Below are positions 48,867-59,199 of a DNA stretch of 64,000 nucleotides, piece by piece. The notes beneath the pieces were generated by a model, which did no database searches, had not been told where the DNA came from, and worked only from the letters and a program-made list of their open reading frames with translations. Positions within the stretch are counted from its first letter, which is position 1; every line of letters begins with the position of its first letter. Source of the stretch: Chrysaora quinquecirrha (taxonomy: Eukaryota > Cnidaria > Scyphozoa > Semaeostomeae > Pelagiidae); NCBI GenBank assembly GCA_014526335.1, contig JACTAT010000049.1, positions 2,540,258 through 2,604,257 on the forward strand, in the 5' to 3' direction. The position numbers were made by a program, and so were the translations under genes.

Positions 48867-49995
48867 ACCTTCTACCTCATAAACATCTTCATAATGACTT
48901 TTGTCATCAATAGATAACTTGGCTGAAAATTTTCCTCTACAATTTATTTTATAATTGCAAGGGCCAAGAAGTGTGTTTTTTTAGAACTTGGATTGCGCCC
49001 TTATCTAACTTCTGAAATAGAGAAAATGGTATCACTGAAACATCAGCGCCGGAGTCTAGTTTGAACTGGACCCGTTTTCCATTTACAGAAACCTCAGCCA
49101 TCCATACGTTACCATCATATTGGCTTGTCACTGCATCAAGTTTAATTTCACCAAGAAAATATTCATCTTCAGAAGATAAAGGAAAATTATCACCTGATAT
49201 TTCGTGCAGTTTCTTGTTTCTGCATGCACGTGTCCAATGTCCCATTTTTCCACAGCTATGGCATTTTGAATTCCGGGCAGGACATGTTTGCTTCTGATGA
49301 GGGGGCCCTGAGCACCTCTCACATTTCACAGACTGCTTGGCTTGGTTCTTGTCGTTCATGCCATTACGTGAGCCCAAATTAGTGCTTCTACCTCCAGTCT
49401 GGTTTTTTCTTTTGGACATCTTCAGTGCATCCACTGTTTGTTGTGCTGAAAAAGCTTTAACTGTCATTAGACCTTGCTGTTTTTTACCACTTCCTTCTGT
49501 CTAACAACATTAATAGCCTTCGAAAGTGTTAGTTCACTCTCAAGTTGTAATCTTTCAGATAAATTTTTATCACGTATCCCAACCACAATTCATCGTGCAA
49601 TTCACCAAATTCACAAAATTCAGCTAAAGTATAAAGATCAGTAATGAAACTGTCTACAGACTAACCCTCTTGTTAGACACGCATGTTGAGCCGGGCTCTT
49701 TCAAATATAACATTCCTCTTTATAATGAAATGCTTTTCAAATTTTTCTTTTACAGTTTTATACTTCTTCCTGTCTGTTTCACTAAGACCAAACGACTGCA
49801 ATATATCGTCTGCTTCGTCGCCCATTGAGTCATCTCTTTTATTGAGTTCAGAGGCCACTCTGAAGCATTCGAAACGTCGAATCCACTTTGGCCATTCTTC
49901 TGGTTTGAAGGACAACTTCTCTGGGGCCATGACTTGAAACATCGCCATCTTGCATGTGTACTTTCTTGCAAGTTACAGGGCTCACCAATGCAGTG
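48867..49995 (-). pseudogene. Ty3/gypsy-type gag, zinc knuckles and protease
   Basis: Minus strand, read from about 49948 (MAMFQVMAPEKLSFKPEEW), a gag-like region with EWPKWIRRFECFRVASEL. It becomes interrupted near 49670-49480 by stops and a shift, then continues with CERCSGPPHQKQTCPA and CHSCGKMGHWTRAC (zinc knuckles) and the aspartic protease active site FKLDSGADVSVIPFSLF. A stop sits after the SWPLQL motif, and coding similarity runs on to the insertion border at 48867. The element resumes at 41500. The 5' LTR should lie near 50000-50230 but was not delimited. Confidence 0.82.
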
Positions 49996-50246
49996 CCTCT
50001 AAGTCTTAAGACCGCTCTTCTACATTCGTAGCCTTGCACACTCCCAAAGGAGTGTTAAAGTTCTCCTATCACCATGTTGAGTTATGTACACAGAAAAGAA
50101 ACGTCTTTTCTAATCTGAATTTACTAACTAACTAAATTATCAGGCAAACCAAATTTATATGAGAACTTGTTGTAAACAAGTGCTGCACGCATTTTAACGA
50201 ATGCAGGATAATAAATTGTTCTATTATCATTAGGGAATACAGCATA

Positions 50247-50942
50247 ATGAATTCCGTGCAGATTCAAATAACACAACAGTTGCGACTTAAATTGGCTGAA
50301 TTTGGCTGTGCTCTGGGATGTTGTGCTTATGATGAATTAGAGAAAATTACAATTATGGAGTATAAAAAGTTGCAGTTTTTGCAAGAAAAGTGTGCCTTTT
50401 TGAGTTTGCAGCCACAATGGAATAAGGTGACAAATGTTATGGACAGTGTTAGTGACTTGGTTGGAAAGAAGTTGATGGAATTTATTGAAGAAAAAGTTAA
50501 AACAACTCTAAAAGTAAATTCAGAGAATATGCAGCTTATTTTACAGTCAAGAGACGAAGAAATGCCAGATTTTGATGTTGGAAAGAAAAATCAACTTGAA
50601 AAAACTGCTGGTGGTGGTGAATATATTGAAGAATGGCTTTGTAATGAGTTTTTAAAAGAATATGAAGATAAAGAACTGTTTGAAGAAGGTTTTAAGAATA
50701 GTATTCAGACTAAGATAAATGAAATACGAAACAATGGAGAAGATGATCAGAGTATTAAAAAGAACTGTTTAGAAAGAATGAAAAACTTTTTACATAAATT
50801 ATTTGAATATGTTTATTGTGCAGTTGATGATGATGATGATGTTATTTTAATTTGTTCTAGGTGTAGGAGATGTTTATTAGATATTGAAGTACAAAATTAT
50901 ATGAAGTGTAAAAAAATGATTACGATAATGCAATTTTTTTAA
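50247..50942 (+). CDS. Unrecognised Polinton-associated protein, 231 aa
   Basis: Intact frame starting MNSVQIQITQQLRL. It is mostly helical and acidic, with a possible coiled coil in the first hundred residues and a C-terminal CSRCRRCLLD Cys cluster that might bind zinc. It lacks recognised domains. It is the first gene of the Polinton-like block, with strongly A/T-biased codons like its neighbours. The intact frame suggests recent selection or luck. Role unknown. Confidence 0.6.
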   Translation: MNSVQIQITQQLRLKLAEFGCALGCCAYDELEKITIMEYKKLQFLQEKCAFLSLQPQWNKVTNVMDSVSDLVGKKLMEFIEEKVKTTLKVNSENMQLILQSRDEEMPDFDVGKKNQLEKTAGGGEYIEEWLCNEFLKEYEDKELFEEGFKNSIQTKINEIRNNGEDDQSIKKNCLERMKNFLHKLFEYVYCAVDDDDDVILICSRCRRCLLDIEVQNYMKCKKMITIMQFF

Positions 50943-51044
50943 AAAAATGTTTGATTAATTATCTGAATGGATATATATAGAGTTGTTTTATTGTAGTTGT
51001 TTTGATATTGATTGAGAGATGTTATAAATGTCAGTTCGTAATTC

Positions 51045-51209
51045 ATGATGTCTTATTCTCCTTTAGCAAGCGATGTGCTTAATAAAGCTTTGTACAAGAA
51101 AGTAATAGGCTTTACATTTGCACCTTATCGTTTGGCTTTTGGTAGTCAAAGGTACTATTATAAAAATAGATTAGGTAAGGATTTTACTGCAAATAAAAAA
51201 TTTATTTAA
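51045..51209 (+). CDS. Small basic protein, 54 aa
   Basis: Short frame MMSYSPLASDVLNKALYKK ending at TAA. It is Tyr/Lys-rich, and codon usage matches neighbours. Polintons often carry small unassigned virion-like genes; this may be one. Coding status is plausible but unproven. Confidence 0.4.
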   Translation: MMSYSPLASDVLNKALYKKVIGFTFAPYRLAFGSQRYYYKNRLGKDFTANKKFI

Positions 51210-51322
51210 TTCGAAATAAAAAGGCGATAAAAAAAATGCAAGCGGAAGGCTTTTGGACCATTTTTAGTTGCGTCTGGTAATTCGCTGGTTAAGCCGTTGA
51301 TAATAAAGACTTAATTTACATC

Positions 51323-52122
51323 ATGTCGAGGAACGATGCAAGTGATGGTGAAGATAATGGTGAATCATTGTTAGCGAAAAATAAACAGAATGAAGCAGAT
51401 GCAGAATATAATAGTGATGTATATAATAGAAGGGTACTTATTCCTTTTAAAGATTAAGAGATGTATAAAGAAATGAAAGCAAAGCAAGTGCCTAATCAAT
51501 ATGAACAAAAGATTGCAGATTTGAATATGAGAGAGATGCGACTGAGAATATAAATGATAAGATAAGAATAATGGATGAAATTAATCACTATGAAAATTTG
51601 TTACAGAGAATTTATGTACAAGCTAATGAAAAAGGAGGGGACTATGATGTAGAAGAAAATACAACTACAGCTGTTGATAAAAAAAGATTAAGAGAACAAA
51701 TTAAAGCCATAGCTAAGAATAAAAATTTAAGTAGTGAAGCAAAGAGTTTAAAGGTGAAGAAGCTTTTGGAGGCTATTAAAAATTTAGAGTCACAAGAGGA
51801 GACTAGAAAAGAGACGAAGTTAAAACAATTTACAACTCCTGAAGGTGGAATAAGTACTGAAAATCTTAGATTGTTGCATAAGGCCACTTGGCAGACTAGA
51901 GAATTTTTGAAATATTTAAGAGCTAGTAATCATGTTCGCTTTTCGAAAAATGACAAGACTGTTTTTGTTAATGGTGATAAAATCGAACATGCGGCCATTT
52001 TATTTTCTATGGTAAATAATCCGCATTTAAATGAAAATCCACCTATTGGTCTGATTCCTATAGCCGAAACTTTCATATCAGAGGGTATGCCAAGCAATTC
52101 ATTTCCAGAAAACGTTGACTAA
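51323..52122 (+). pseudogene. Coiled-coil Polinton-associated protein, broken
   Basis: Starts MSRNDASDGEDNGES, is stopped by TAA at 51456-51458, and resumes in the same frame with a shift before 51571. The long part (184 codons) is Lys/Glu-rich coiled coil with a C-terminal globular part (HVRFSKNDKTVFVNG). I do not recognise the family. Continuation into the following Lys-rich frame is possible. Confidence 0.5.
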
Positions 52123-52164
52123 GAAAGAAAGAAAGTGAATTACAAAAAATCAGCAGCAAAAAAA

Positions 52165-53097
52165 TGAGATAAATACTCCTCTAAAAAGCACTATTAAAAC
52201 TAAACTTCAAGAGAGGTTAAAGTGTATTCGTGAAGAAAGAGAAAAAAGAAAAAGCCAACAGACACCAGGTGGTACAAGTGAAACACCGTCTCGTCCAACT
52301 CCAGGGCCTTCTAGAGTAGATTTATTGAATGAATTAGCTAATGTTGAAGAAGAGGGTGATAAAGAAGAAAAATATACTGGCACTATAGCTGAAAGAGTGA
52401 AAAAACTAAGACGAGAAAAAGAAAAGTCTAAGAAAGGAGATTTGAGTGGTACTGGACAGTTATCGGTGAATAGGATGTTTGCAAATCAAATAGAAAAATC
52501 ACTAAAGAAGGTGCTAATGGGAGATTCTATGAAGCGAAGTCGAGACTTGAATACTGATAGTGACTATCGAGCTATGAAAGTGAAGATGGACAAAATTTAG
52601 GAGCAGCAAAGAGAATGCGTGTTAATAGAGAAGAGCGTGAAAGTGATAGGAGTTTTAGAGAATGCGGGAAGATGAGTAAGAAATTTGATGAAGATGTTCT
52701 GGCTTATAAGATTGCTAGGGCGATAGACATTAGGAAAAAGAAAAATAAATTAGTCAATAAGAAGAGCAAAAAAAGAGAAAAGCGTAAGAATTCAGCAGTT
52801 CTAGCGATAGCGAACTTTCAACTTCATCTTCGTCTGGTTTCTCAAATTCGTCAGGTGAAGAAACTGAAACTGACGTTGAGCTAGAAGAAGAAGAAGAGTT
52901 GTCAGAGAATAAAGATCGTCAAGCTAAAGAAAAATATTTGAAATTGCAGTCTTTGTTCGGCAAAAAGGTCATGAAACTTTTGAAAAAAGCTGAAGAAAGT
53001 GAAGGCACTAAAATGAATAAGAAAAAATATAAATTTTTAAATTCAATGCAGGCTTTGAAAAAGAAATTCATTGAGGCAAATAAAACAACTGTTAATT
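52165..53097 (+). pseudogene. Lys/Ser-rich acidic Polinton-associated proteins, frameshifted
   Basis: Two broken frames, 52165-52600 (with TPGGTSETPSRPTPGPSRVD followed by helical charged sequence) and 52615-53097 (Arg/Lys-rich, then after a shift near 52800 an acidic Ser-run SSDSELSTSSSSGF and ELEEEEELSEN). The low-complexity charged composition fits scaffold or core proteins of virus-like elements, but function is not supported by any motif. Ends at TGA just before a minus-strand gene. Confidence 0.45.
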
Positions 53098-53127
53098 GAA
53101 CTTGAAGTATTTTATTCAAAAATATTA

Positions 53128-53443
53128 TGTTGAATATAATTTACTAAAATATTCATCATTGAGTAAAGCTAGTTCAGTTGTAATCATAGTTTGAAAGTCA
53201 TTATAATCACAACAGTCTTTACAGTTTTCCAATTTTTCAACCATGTCTTGCTTCTTGATCTAAATCATTTGAGAATTCGCAAGCAGCTATGTCACCTTGA
53301 CATGAGTTAGATATATGACCATTATAATTCGTTAACAGATGCTTCTCTAATAGTTGCATGACTTTGCGATACACAGCTGTGTTTTGATGATCACATTCAA
53401 ATTCAGTATTAATGTTCATTATGTAAGTGAATAGCAGTTCCAT
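53128..53443 (-). pseudogene. Small minus-strand protein convergent with Lys-rich gene
   Basis: Minus frame from 53443 (MELLFTYIMNINTEFECD), with Cys/His residues (FECDHQ, SCQGDIAAC). It shifts near 53235 to a frame ending ELALLNDEYFSKLYST and a TAA near 53125. An AATAAA-like signal lies just downstream on the minus strand, near 53115. Polinton family unknown. Confidence 0.45.
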
Positions 53444-53575
53444 GAAATAGTGAATAGTTATAAAATTAAATATTTTCAGAATATAAAACGTTTATAAATA
53501 TAAAAATAGAAAAAAATAGATTATAAAAAAGCCTGGCTCATCAAATTTACGTTATTAGCTGCTTAATGTTCAAAG

Positions 53576-54845
53576 ATGGATAATGCATTATTTGAGCAAT
53601 TGAATGATTTATATAATAATCCAGCTTTTCCTGGTTCTCTTGGTGGTTTAAATAAATTTTATCAGTATGCAAAAAAAGAATTGCCTAAATTGTCAAGACA
53701 GCAAGTAAATGAATGGGCTAAATCAAATAATACTTATGGTATGTTCGGAAAAAGTTTATTCACCCGCCCATTATAGTCGGCAGACAGGATTATTGCTGGG
53801 AAATTGATTTAATGGATGTGCAAAGTGATAATATTTTCCGCCCGCGTTTTAATGGTGGAACACGATATTTATTTTGCTGTATAGATCAATTTGATAAACA
53901 TGCTTGGGTGAGAACAATAAATAATAAAACCGGCTTATCAAGTGTTTTGGCATTTCAAAGTATTTTAGAGTAAACTAAACGAAGGCCAAAGTTATTGAGG
54001 GCAGATCATGGATCTGAATTTATAAATATTGCTTTTCGCGATGTTGCAAAGAAGAATAACATTAAATTAATTTTTTCGAATGATGATCCTAAATGTGCCG
54101 TTGTCGAGAGGTATAATAGAACATTGAAAGGAAAAATTGTAAGGTACTTAGATAGTAGAGAATCGAAAGGAGATGACAATTACATCAATGTATTACAGCA
54201 GTTAGTAGAGAGTATAAATAATCAAAACATAGAATAATAAGTATGGCACCTAACGAAGTCAATGTTAATAATTATCCATTAGTAAGAGAAAATTTCGAAA
54301 AATATTGGGCGAAGCAAGAGGCTAAATTACCATTGACGAGAAAAATAAAAAGTCGTTTTAGTGTTGGAGAGTATGTGCGTATAGCTTCAACAAACAAAGT
54401 ATTCAAAAGAGGTTTTCAAAAGCAATGGACTGATGAGATTTTTCAAATCGCTTCTATTAAAAAAACATATTCACCTTTTGCTTATATAATGAAAGATTTA
54501 GGCTCACAAAATATCGAAGGAAAATTTTATGCCGAGGAATTACAAGCAGTTCTCATGCCTTCAATGATTAAAATCGATAAGATATTAAAAAGACAGAAAA
54601 TTGATGGAATTCAATGGTATTTAGTTAAATGTTTAATATATCACAAGCCGCTCTGGATAACAAAAAATCACTTGCAAGAAGTACGCATCCGAGATTCACG
54701 GAATAAAAAAATAAAAATAAATAATTTTATTTCACAACAAAATCTTTTTGAAGCATTAAAATCTGAAATAGAAGAGAATGAGCGTAGTATAAAACGGCAT
54801 AGGGAAGATATTGTCGATAGTGAAGATGAGAAAGAAGAGAAATAA
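53576..54845 (+). pseudogene. Polinton retroviral-type integrase with SH3-like and chromo-like C-terminus
   Basis: Starts MDNALFEQLNDLYNNPAFPG, the usual Polinton integrase beginning. A single-base shift near 53775 leads to the frame with WEIDLMDV (first catalytic Asp). A TAA at 53971-53973 interrupts, then LRADHGSEF (second Asp) and AVVERYNRTLK (Glu), and a further TAA/shift near 54235 before the C-terminal frame (54243-54845). The latter has FSVGEYVRIAS and EIFQIASIKKTYSPFAY, the SH3-like barrel, and a chromodomain-like IQWYLVKCLIYHKPLWI. It inserts the element DNA; here the breaks make it inactive as written. It precedes the virion-like gene cluster. Confidence 0.88.
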
Positions 54846-54847
54846 GC

Positions 54848-56162
54848 ATGGGAGAAAGGATTTATACTAAGATATCTCAGAGAATTACTGCTATATCATC
54901 ATCAGAAAAAATCTAAATATGATACAAATACAAATTTTCGCGTTCAATTGAATGACATTATTCAACTAGATCCGTCATCAGTATGGGCTATGGCTTGTAC
55001 AAAAGTCATACTTCCAGCTAGAGAAAAGGTTGAATTTGCAAAATTCTTTTGGTATAAAAGATTGAGTAGCCCGTTCAATAGTGAAAATGTAATATTCAAA
55101 AATAATTTTGATGTTAATCAAGAATTGCCTGAACCTGAAAAAAAATACAGAAACCAAATGTTATTTAATACACAAAATAAGACGGGATTGTGGACAGCTG
55201 ATCAAGATTTATATCCCAGTATATATTTACCACCTTCTGAAGCCGAATCTTGGAAAAATGATGGAGATTGGGATTTTAATAAAATGAATGAATTTTTGAA
55301 TTCGGATTTAAGATTGAAATTTGATTTCAAAGGCTGGCAAAATGCTATTGATGTTTGGGGTCAACAGTCGATAATGTATATCGAGCATCGACATGATAAG
55401 GATTATTTTGATTTGGGCTTTCGCGGAATGAATATTGTGGATGGAATGGGATATGATCAAAGTCAGCAATTTCAAACATGTAGATTCAGTAGAATGGTAG
55501 TTGAGAGGCTCGGATTGGAAAATCTGAAAGAAGATTATTTTCCTAGTACAGTTAAAGAGTATCATGATAAGATTGCTGTTGTTTATGGTCATTCTGTAAA
55601 ATTGTTTTGGAATTGGATGAAAGACAATCATCCTGAAACTTTATATGGTTATTATATTCTACATAGGAATTATGACAAAGGAAGTGATATTGATTTTCAA
55701 AAAGATTATTTAGAAATCATGTTTTGGACAAAATTGTCACCTGGTGAAAGCAGCGTGCCTTTATATGATCAAAATTATCCCGCTCCAACTCACAAGGGAA
55801 TGAGAAGAGGCTTTCCATTAAATCCAGCTAGTCAATTGTGCAGCAATTTGCCTGAAGTTTATTTGCTAAATTGTAATATTATAGAATCGAATTTATCGTC
55901 TGGCAGATCTGAAAAAACATTAGCGAATTTATTTTTACAATTCGATAATAATGGCTATAAAAGATCTGCTTGGTCTAATCAAATGACGGAATTTAAAGAG
56001 TTGTCATATTCTTCTCATCAAGCTAATGTTTTTCAACAATTTTGGCTAAATATCATACCAAATCCACCAGACTTGGATTCTGAAGAGAAAATTATTCATT
56101 CACACACTAGAGCGAAAATTGGAGGAGAAACAATAGTAGAGCTATATTTGACAACAAAATGA
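54848..56162 (+). pseudogene. Virion-like protein of the Polinton, about 430 aa
   Basis: Begins MGERIYTKISQRITAISS at 54848, then a one-base shift near 54915 moves to the 404-codon frame. Early residues NFRVQLNDIIQLDPSSVW then ACTKVIL fit the N-terminal pattern of jelly-roll minor-capsid-type Polinton proteins (planned position of a bound strand after a Leu-x-x-x-W segment). The rest is Tyr/Phe/Trp-rich beta sequence and ends GGETIVELYLTTK. The stop overlaps the next start as ATGA. I rate the capsid assignment as inference; no MCP signature was confirmed. Confidence 0.55.
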
Positions 56163-56659
56163 CGCAAGTGATATTATTTCAAGATATAAATAAGGAAAAT
56201 ATTGTGATTAGTAAAGATATTAACAATCCAATGGTATTATTTCCAAAAAACAATGATATAAAAGTAGGAGTGAAATCAATTGCTTTTTCAGACGACTGTT
56301 TTGATGTGCTGTTAGATTTATGCAGTACTGATTTGATTGTAAACGAACCGATAAATTTCAATCCTTTTTTTACTTCTGTAAATTTTGAAGGAAGAGTGAT
56401 AAATAACATGTGCTCATTGTTAGGAAATATTTTTTTTAATAGATTGGATTATGAGACAAAATCGATAAATATAAAAGGAAATATTAACTTGTACACTCCG
56501 AATCAAATAATTTTTAAAGACTTCGCATTTGTAAATAAATTGGAGTGTAATTTATTTTTACGTGATATTTCGACTAATGAGATATTTAATCCTTCATTTT
56601 TTCGAGTCGAGTTATTATTCACATCAGATCCGACATCGTTTAGAGACAAAGAAATATGA
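56159..56659 (+). CDS. Virion-like protein, 166 aa, overlapping both neighbours
   Basis: Starts MTQVILFQDINKENIV at 56159, sharing ATGA with the stop of the upstream gene, and its own stop overlaps the next start by ATGA at 56656. Beta-rich (VGVKSIAFSDDCF, NLFLRDISTN). The pattern of alternating hydrophobics resembles the N-terminal part of the adjacent genes, so a jelly-roll is plausible but unproven. Intact. Confidence 0.55.
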   Translation: MTQVILFQDINKENIVISKDINNPMVLFPKNNDIKVGVKSIAFSDDCFDVLLDLCSTDLIVNEPINFNPFFTSVNFEGRVINNMCSLLGNIFFNRLDYETKSINIKGNINLYTPNQIIFKDFAFVNKLECNLFLRDISTNEIFNPSFFRVELLFTSDPTSFRDKEI

Positions 56660-57924
56660 ATTCGTTTAATAACAATGCAAATACCTTTTTACTTCAAGGA
56701 TATTATGATAGTGAGTCTTCAGAGTTTTTGAAATTGAACGATAAGTTGGTAAATAGTAATGAGCTCAGCAGTATACAAATTACAGAAGGATGGCAAGTGG
56801 CTTTAAATAAAATAGTATTTAATTACTATGATTATGATAAAACAGGTGTGCCAGTTATAAAGATTCCAGATCAATATATTTTAGAAGATTGGATGGTAGA
56901 AATAAAGTTGGGAGCATGGAAGAAATATGCGCATGATAAAGTCAAAAGAAATGTTGATGGGTGGTTAATGCATGTCACTAGAGAGTATAATGAAGCAAGT
57001 TATAAAGAGAATTATTATAATTGCGTGACAAATATATCTAATAGCAATAAGTATTATATGGATTTTAAACAGCCAATGGCGTCTGTCATTCGCCTTGATG
57101 TGGCAAAAATGCTTAAAGAACGATATATTCCATTGGGCGTCAAGGTAGTATCTGTAAAACAGATTTTAGATGTCATAATGGATTACAACGAATTTTCTAT
57201 AAAATATATAGACAAAACTGAATATACATTCAAATCCGCATTTGAAAAAATGGTTTTGAAAAACTATCCTTTACATGATGATAAACAGCTATTTACATAT
57301 CTTCCTTATGATAATATGATAATGACGAACAATGGAATTTGAATAAAAGTTGGTTGAGGTGGGAATGGAAAATGATGATAGATTCAGCTTCTAATATTCT
57401 TCAAACGCATATAAACAACATCCAACCTTATGTGCAAAATATCGGTGTAGGAAGAAAATTATTTCCATTTTTGGGATTGGAAATCTTGGAAAATTCATTA
57501 GATGGATTGAAAGCTATTATATGGAATAGATATGAAGTATTATCATTTTTAGCCAATCAAGCAAGTACAGATGATGACTTCAGTTATATGACTCAAGGTT
57601 TTTCCTCAGCTACATCAAAAGTGAATTAGTGAATACAGTATCTGGTTTAGCAAATACACTATCGGGAGATGATTATTTCATGTATAGTGAAGATACATAT
57701 TTGGGAGGAGTAAATGCTCCAATAATATGCGTTATTCCTTCCTTTAGTACCACATTGTCAGATGAAATGATATTTTTTCATATCAACCTGAAACAGAATT
57801 GTATTGTGATTTGAAAAATCAATCATTAAATACTTTTCATATTTTAATGACAAATTCTTCTGGTGAGAAATTGATAGTAGATGCTTATATTGATTTAAAA
57901 TTTAGACTTAAGCAGACGTCATAG
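56656..57924 (+). pseudogene. Penton/minor-capsid-like protein, split by shifts
   Basis: Frame 56656-57342 starts MNSFNNNANTFLLQGYYD and holds IQITEGWQVALNKIVFNYY, the conserved start of Polinton minor-capsid-like proteins. Then frames 57339-57629 and 57629-57814 follow in succession, each with coding-like composition. A last shift near 57775 leads to a C-terminal beta block (DLKNQSLNTFHILMTNSSG, then IDLKFRL) ending at TAG 57922-57924. Whether this is one gene or two is not clear; the middle frame (DSASNILQTHINNIQ) differs in style. The final block resembles the C-terminal strand of penton-like proteins. Confidence 0.55.
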
Positions 57925-57940
57925 AACAGCTGTAAATCAA

Positions 57941-58290
57941 TCAATCAAAAATGTGACATGCGTCAAAAAGAAAAATATATAAATTGAACGATTTGTGAGA
58001 GTAATATTCTTTCTGTTGTACTTTCATTTTCTTCTTCTTCTTCTGCCTTTCCTTTTCTTCCGCTTTCAAAAGCGCTTGCCGTTTCCTCTTGTTCCTCTTT
58101 TCCTCCTCCTCTTCTGCTTTCTTCCTTTCATCCACGTCCCTGCGCCAAAACAGACAAACTTCGAAGGTTTCAAAATGCAAACATTCTCCACAGTATTGGA
58201 TATGATCTTTCCAATCTACACTGCAACACTCTCTTTCTTGTTTATTATTAGTCTTTTCAGCTTTTTTTCCTGAGCGTTCTTAACATCCAT
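57941..58290 (-). pseudogene. Lys/Glu-rich protein with N-terminal Cys motif
   Basis: Minus frame ending at 57941 with a strongly charged helical stretch (ERKKAEEEEEKRNKRKR). Upstream in the same frame is CCSVDWKDHIQYCGECLHFE, a potential zinc-binding cluster. The likely start at 58290 (MDVKNAQE) lies one base out of frame, across a poly-A run near 58270. A single-base error would explain this. Function unknown. It converges on the virion-like genes. Confidence 0.45.
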
Positions 58291-58466
58291 ATTTCTTATT
58301 TGCCAAAATTGACTAATAAAATTTATGTTTCTGGTCTTTAAATAGATTTTATTAACAATAGACCTGTCAATCAATCAATCAACCCATCTATCAAAATGTT
58401 AAACTTGTCAATTATAAAAGACTATAAAATCAGAAGAAAACTTGATAATAGTCAGTTAAGCAAAAC

Positions 58467-58771
58467 ATGGATCAAGCTTTGCCGCAAGAAGATGTTCTAT
58501 TAAAAATTGGACTGTATTGCAATGAGAATGATTTGTCACCTTGCGAAACGTTCGCAAGAATTTTTATTATGTGTTCGGCTTAAATTCTTTATGGAAAGTA
58601 AAATGCAAAGATCTTGGCATAATCTGTACTGTTGAAGATATGGCGAAAGAAAGGCAAGAAGTTGGAGCGGGTTTTGTGCCAGAATCAGCTAAGATATATA
58701 TGGAGACATATAAAATTGTAAAGAAAAGTGTTGTAATAGGTATTTTAGTATCTACCTTAGTATCTATTTGA
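58467..58771 (+). pseudogene. Small unrecognised Polinton-associated protein
   Basis: Starts MDQALPQEDVLLKIGLYC at 58467, stops early at TAA near 58580. A shifted frame carries on (VFGLNSLWKVKC, then a C-terminal hydrophobic KSVVIGILVSTLVSI that could be a membrane segment). Family not recognised. Confidence 0.4.
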
Positions 58772-59166
58772 GTATCAGCCCAACGATCAACACAAAAGCA
58801 GTAAAGACCTACGATCTCTCACTCTCTCTAACTGGTACCGCGTTGGCCACATTTGAAAGCCAACAAAAGGACACACCACTGCCACGCTTGTTGTGCGGTG
58901 TGCTCCAATAGAAGATCAATGTGCTCCAGCGTGTGTACGAGTTACACCAGCAAATGAGAAGATCTCTTCTACTACACATATCTTCGAAGTCATTCAGTCG
59001 TCAACAGAGCCAAGAGCAAGCGGACGAAACGACAACAGAAAACTGTCTATAATAAATATATCGAGTAATAAAATCATTAAGGAATAATAATATACAAAGC
59101 AAAGTGTGTCTCATTCCTATTGTACTTCTGCGAATGGAACCCTACCAGTGAAAGAGAACCACGCAA
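58772..59166. other. Compositionally distinct block, possible solo LTR
   Basis: This 395-bp stretch is less AT-rich than its flanks, with no coding signal. It contains an AATAAATATATC-like signal late and many CA/GA-rich words (CTCTCACTCTCTCTAACTGG). Composition and place suggest an inserted element, perhaps a solo LTR. No target duplication or TG..CA borders were fixed. Confidence 0.3.
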
Positions 59167-59199
59167 CCAAAGATAGACTCTACTTAACAAAAGTGAAGA

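Noticed and set aside
57995..58273. Phe/Leu-rich membrane protein on the plus strand
   Set aside because: It is the antisense of the Lys/Glu-rich minus-strand frame with a Cys cluster.
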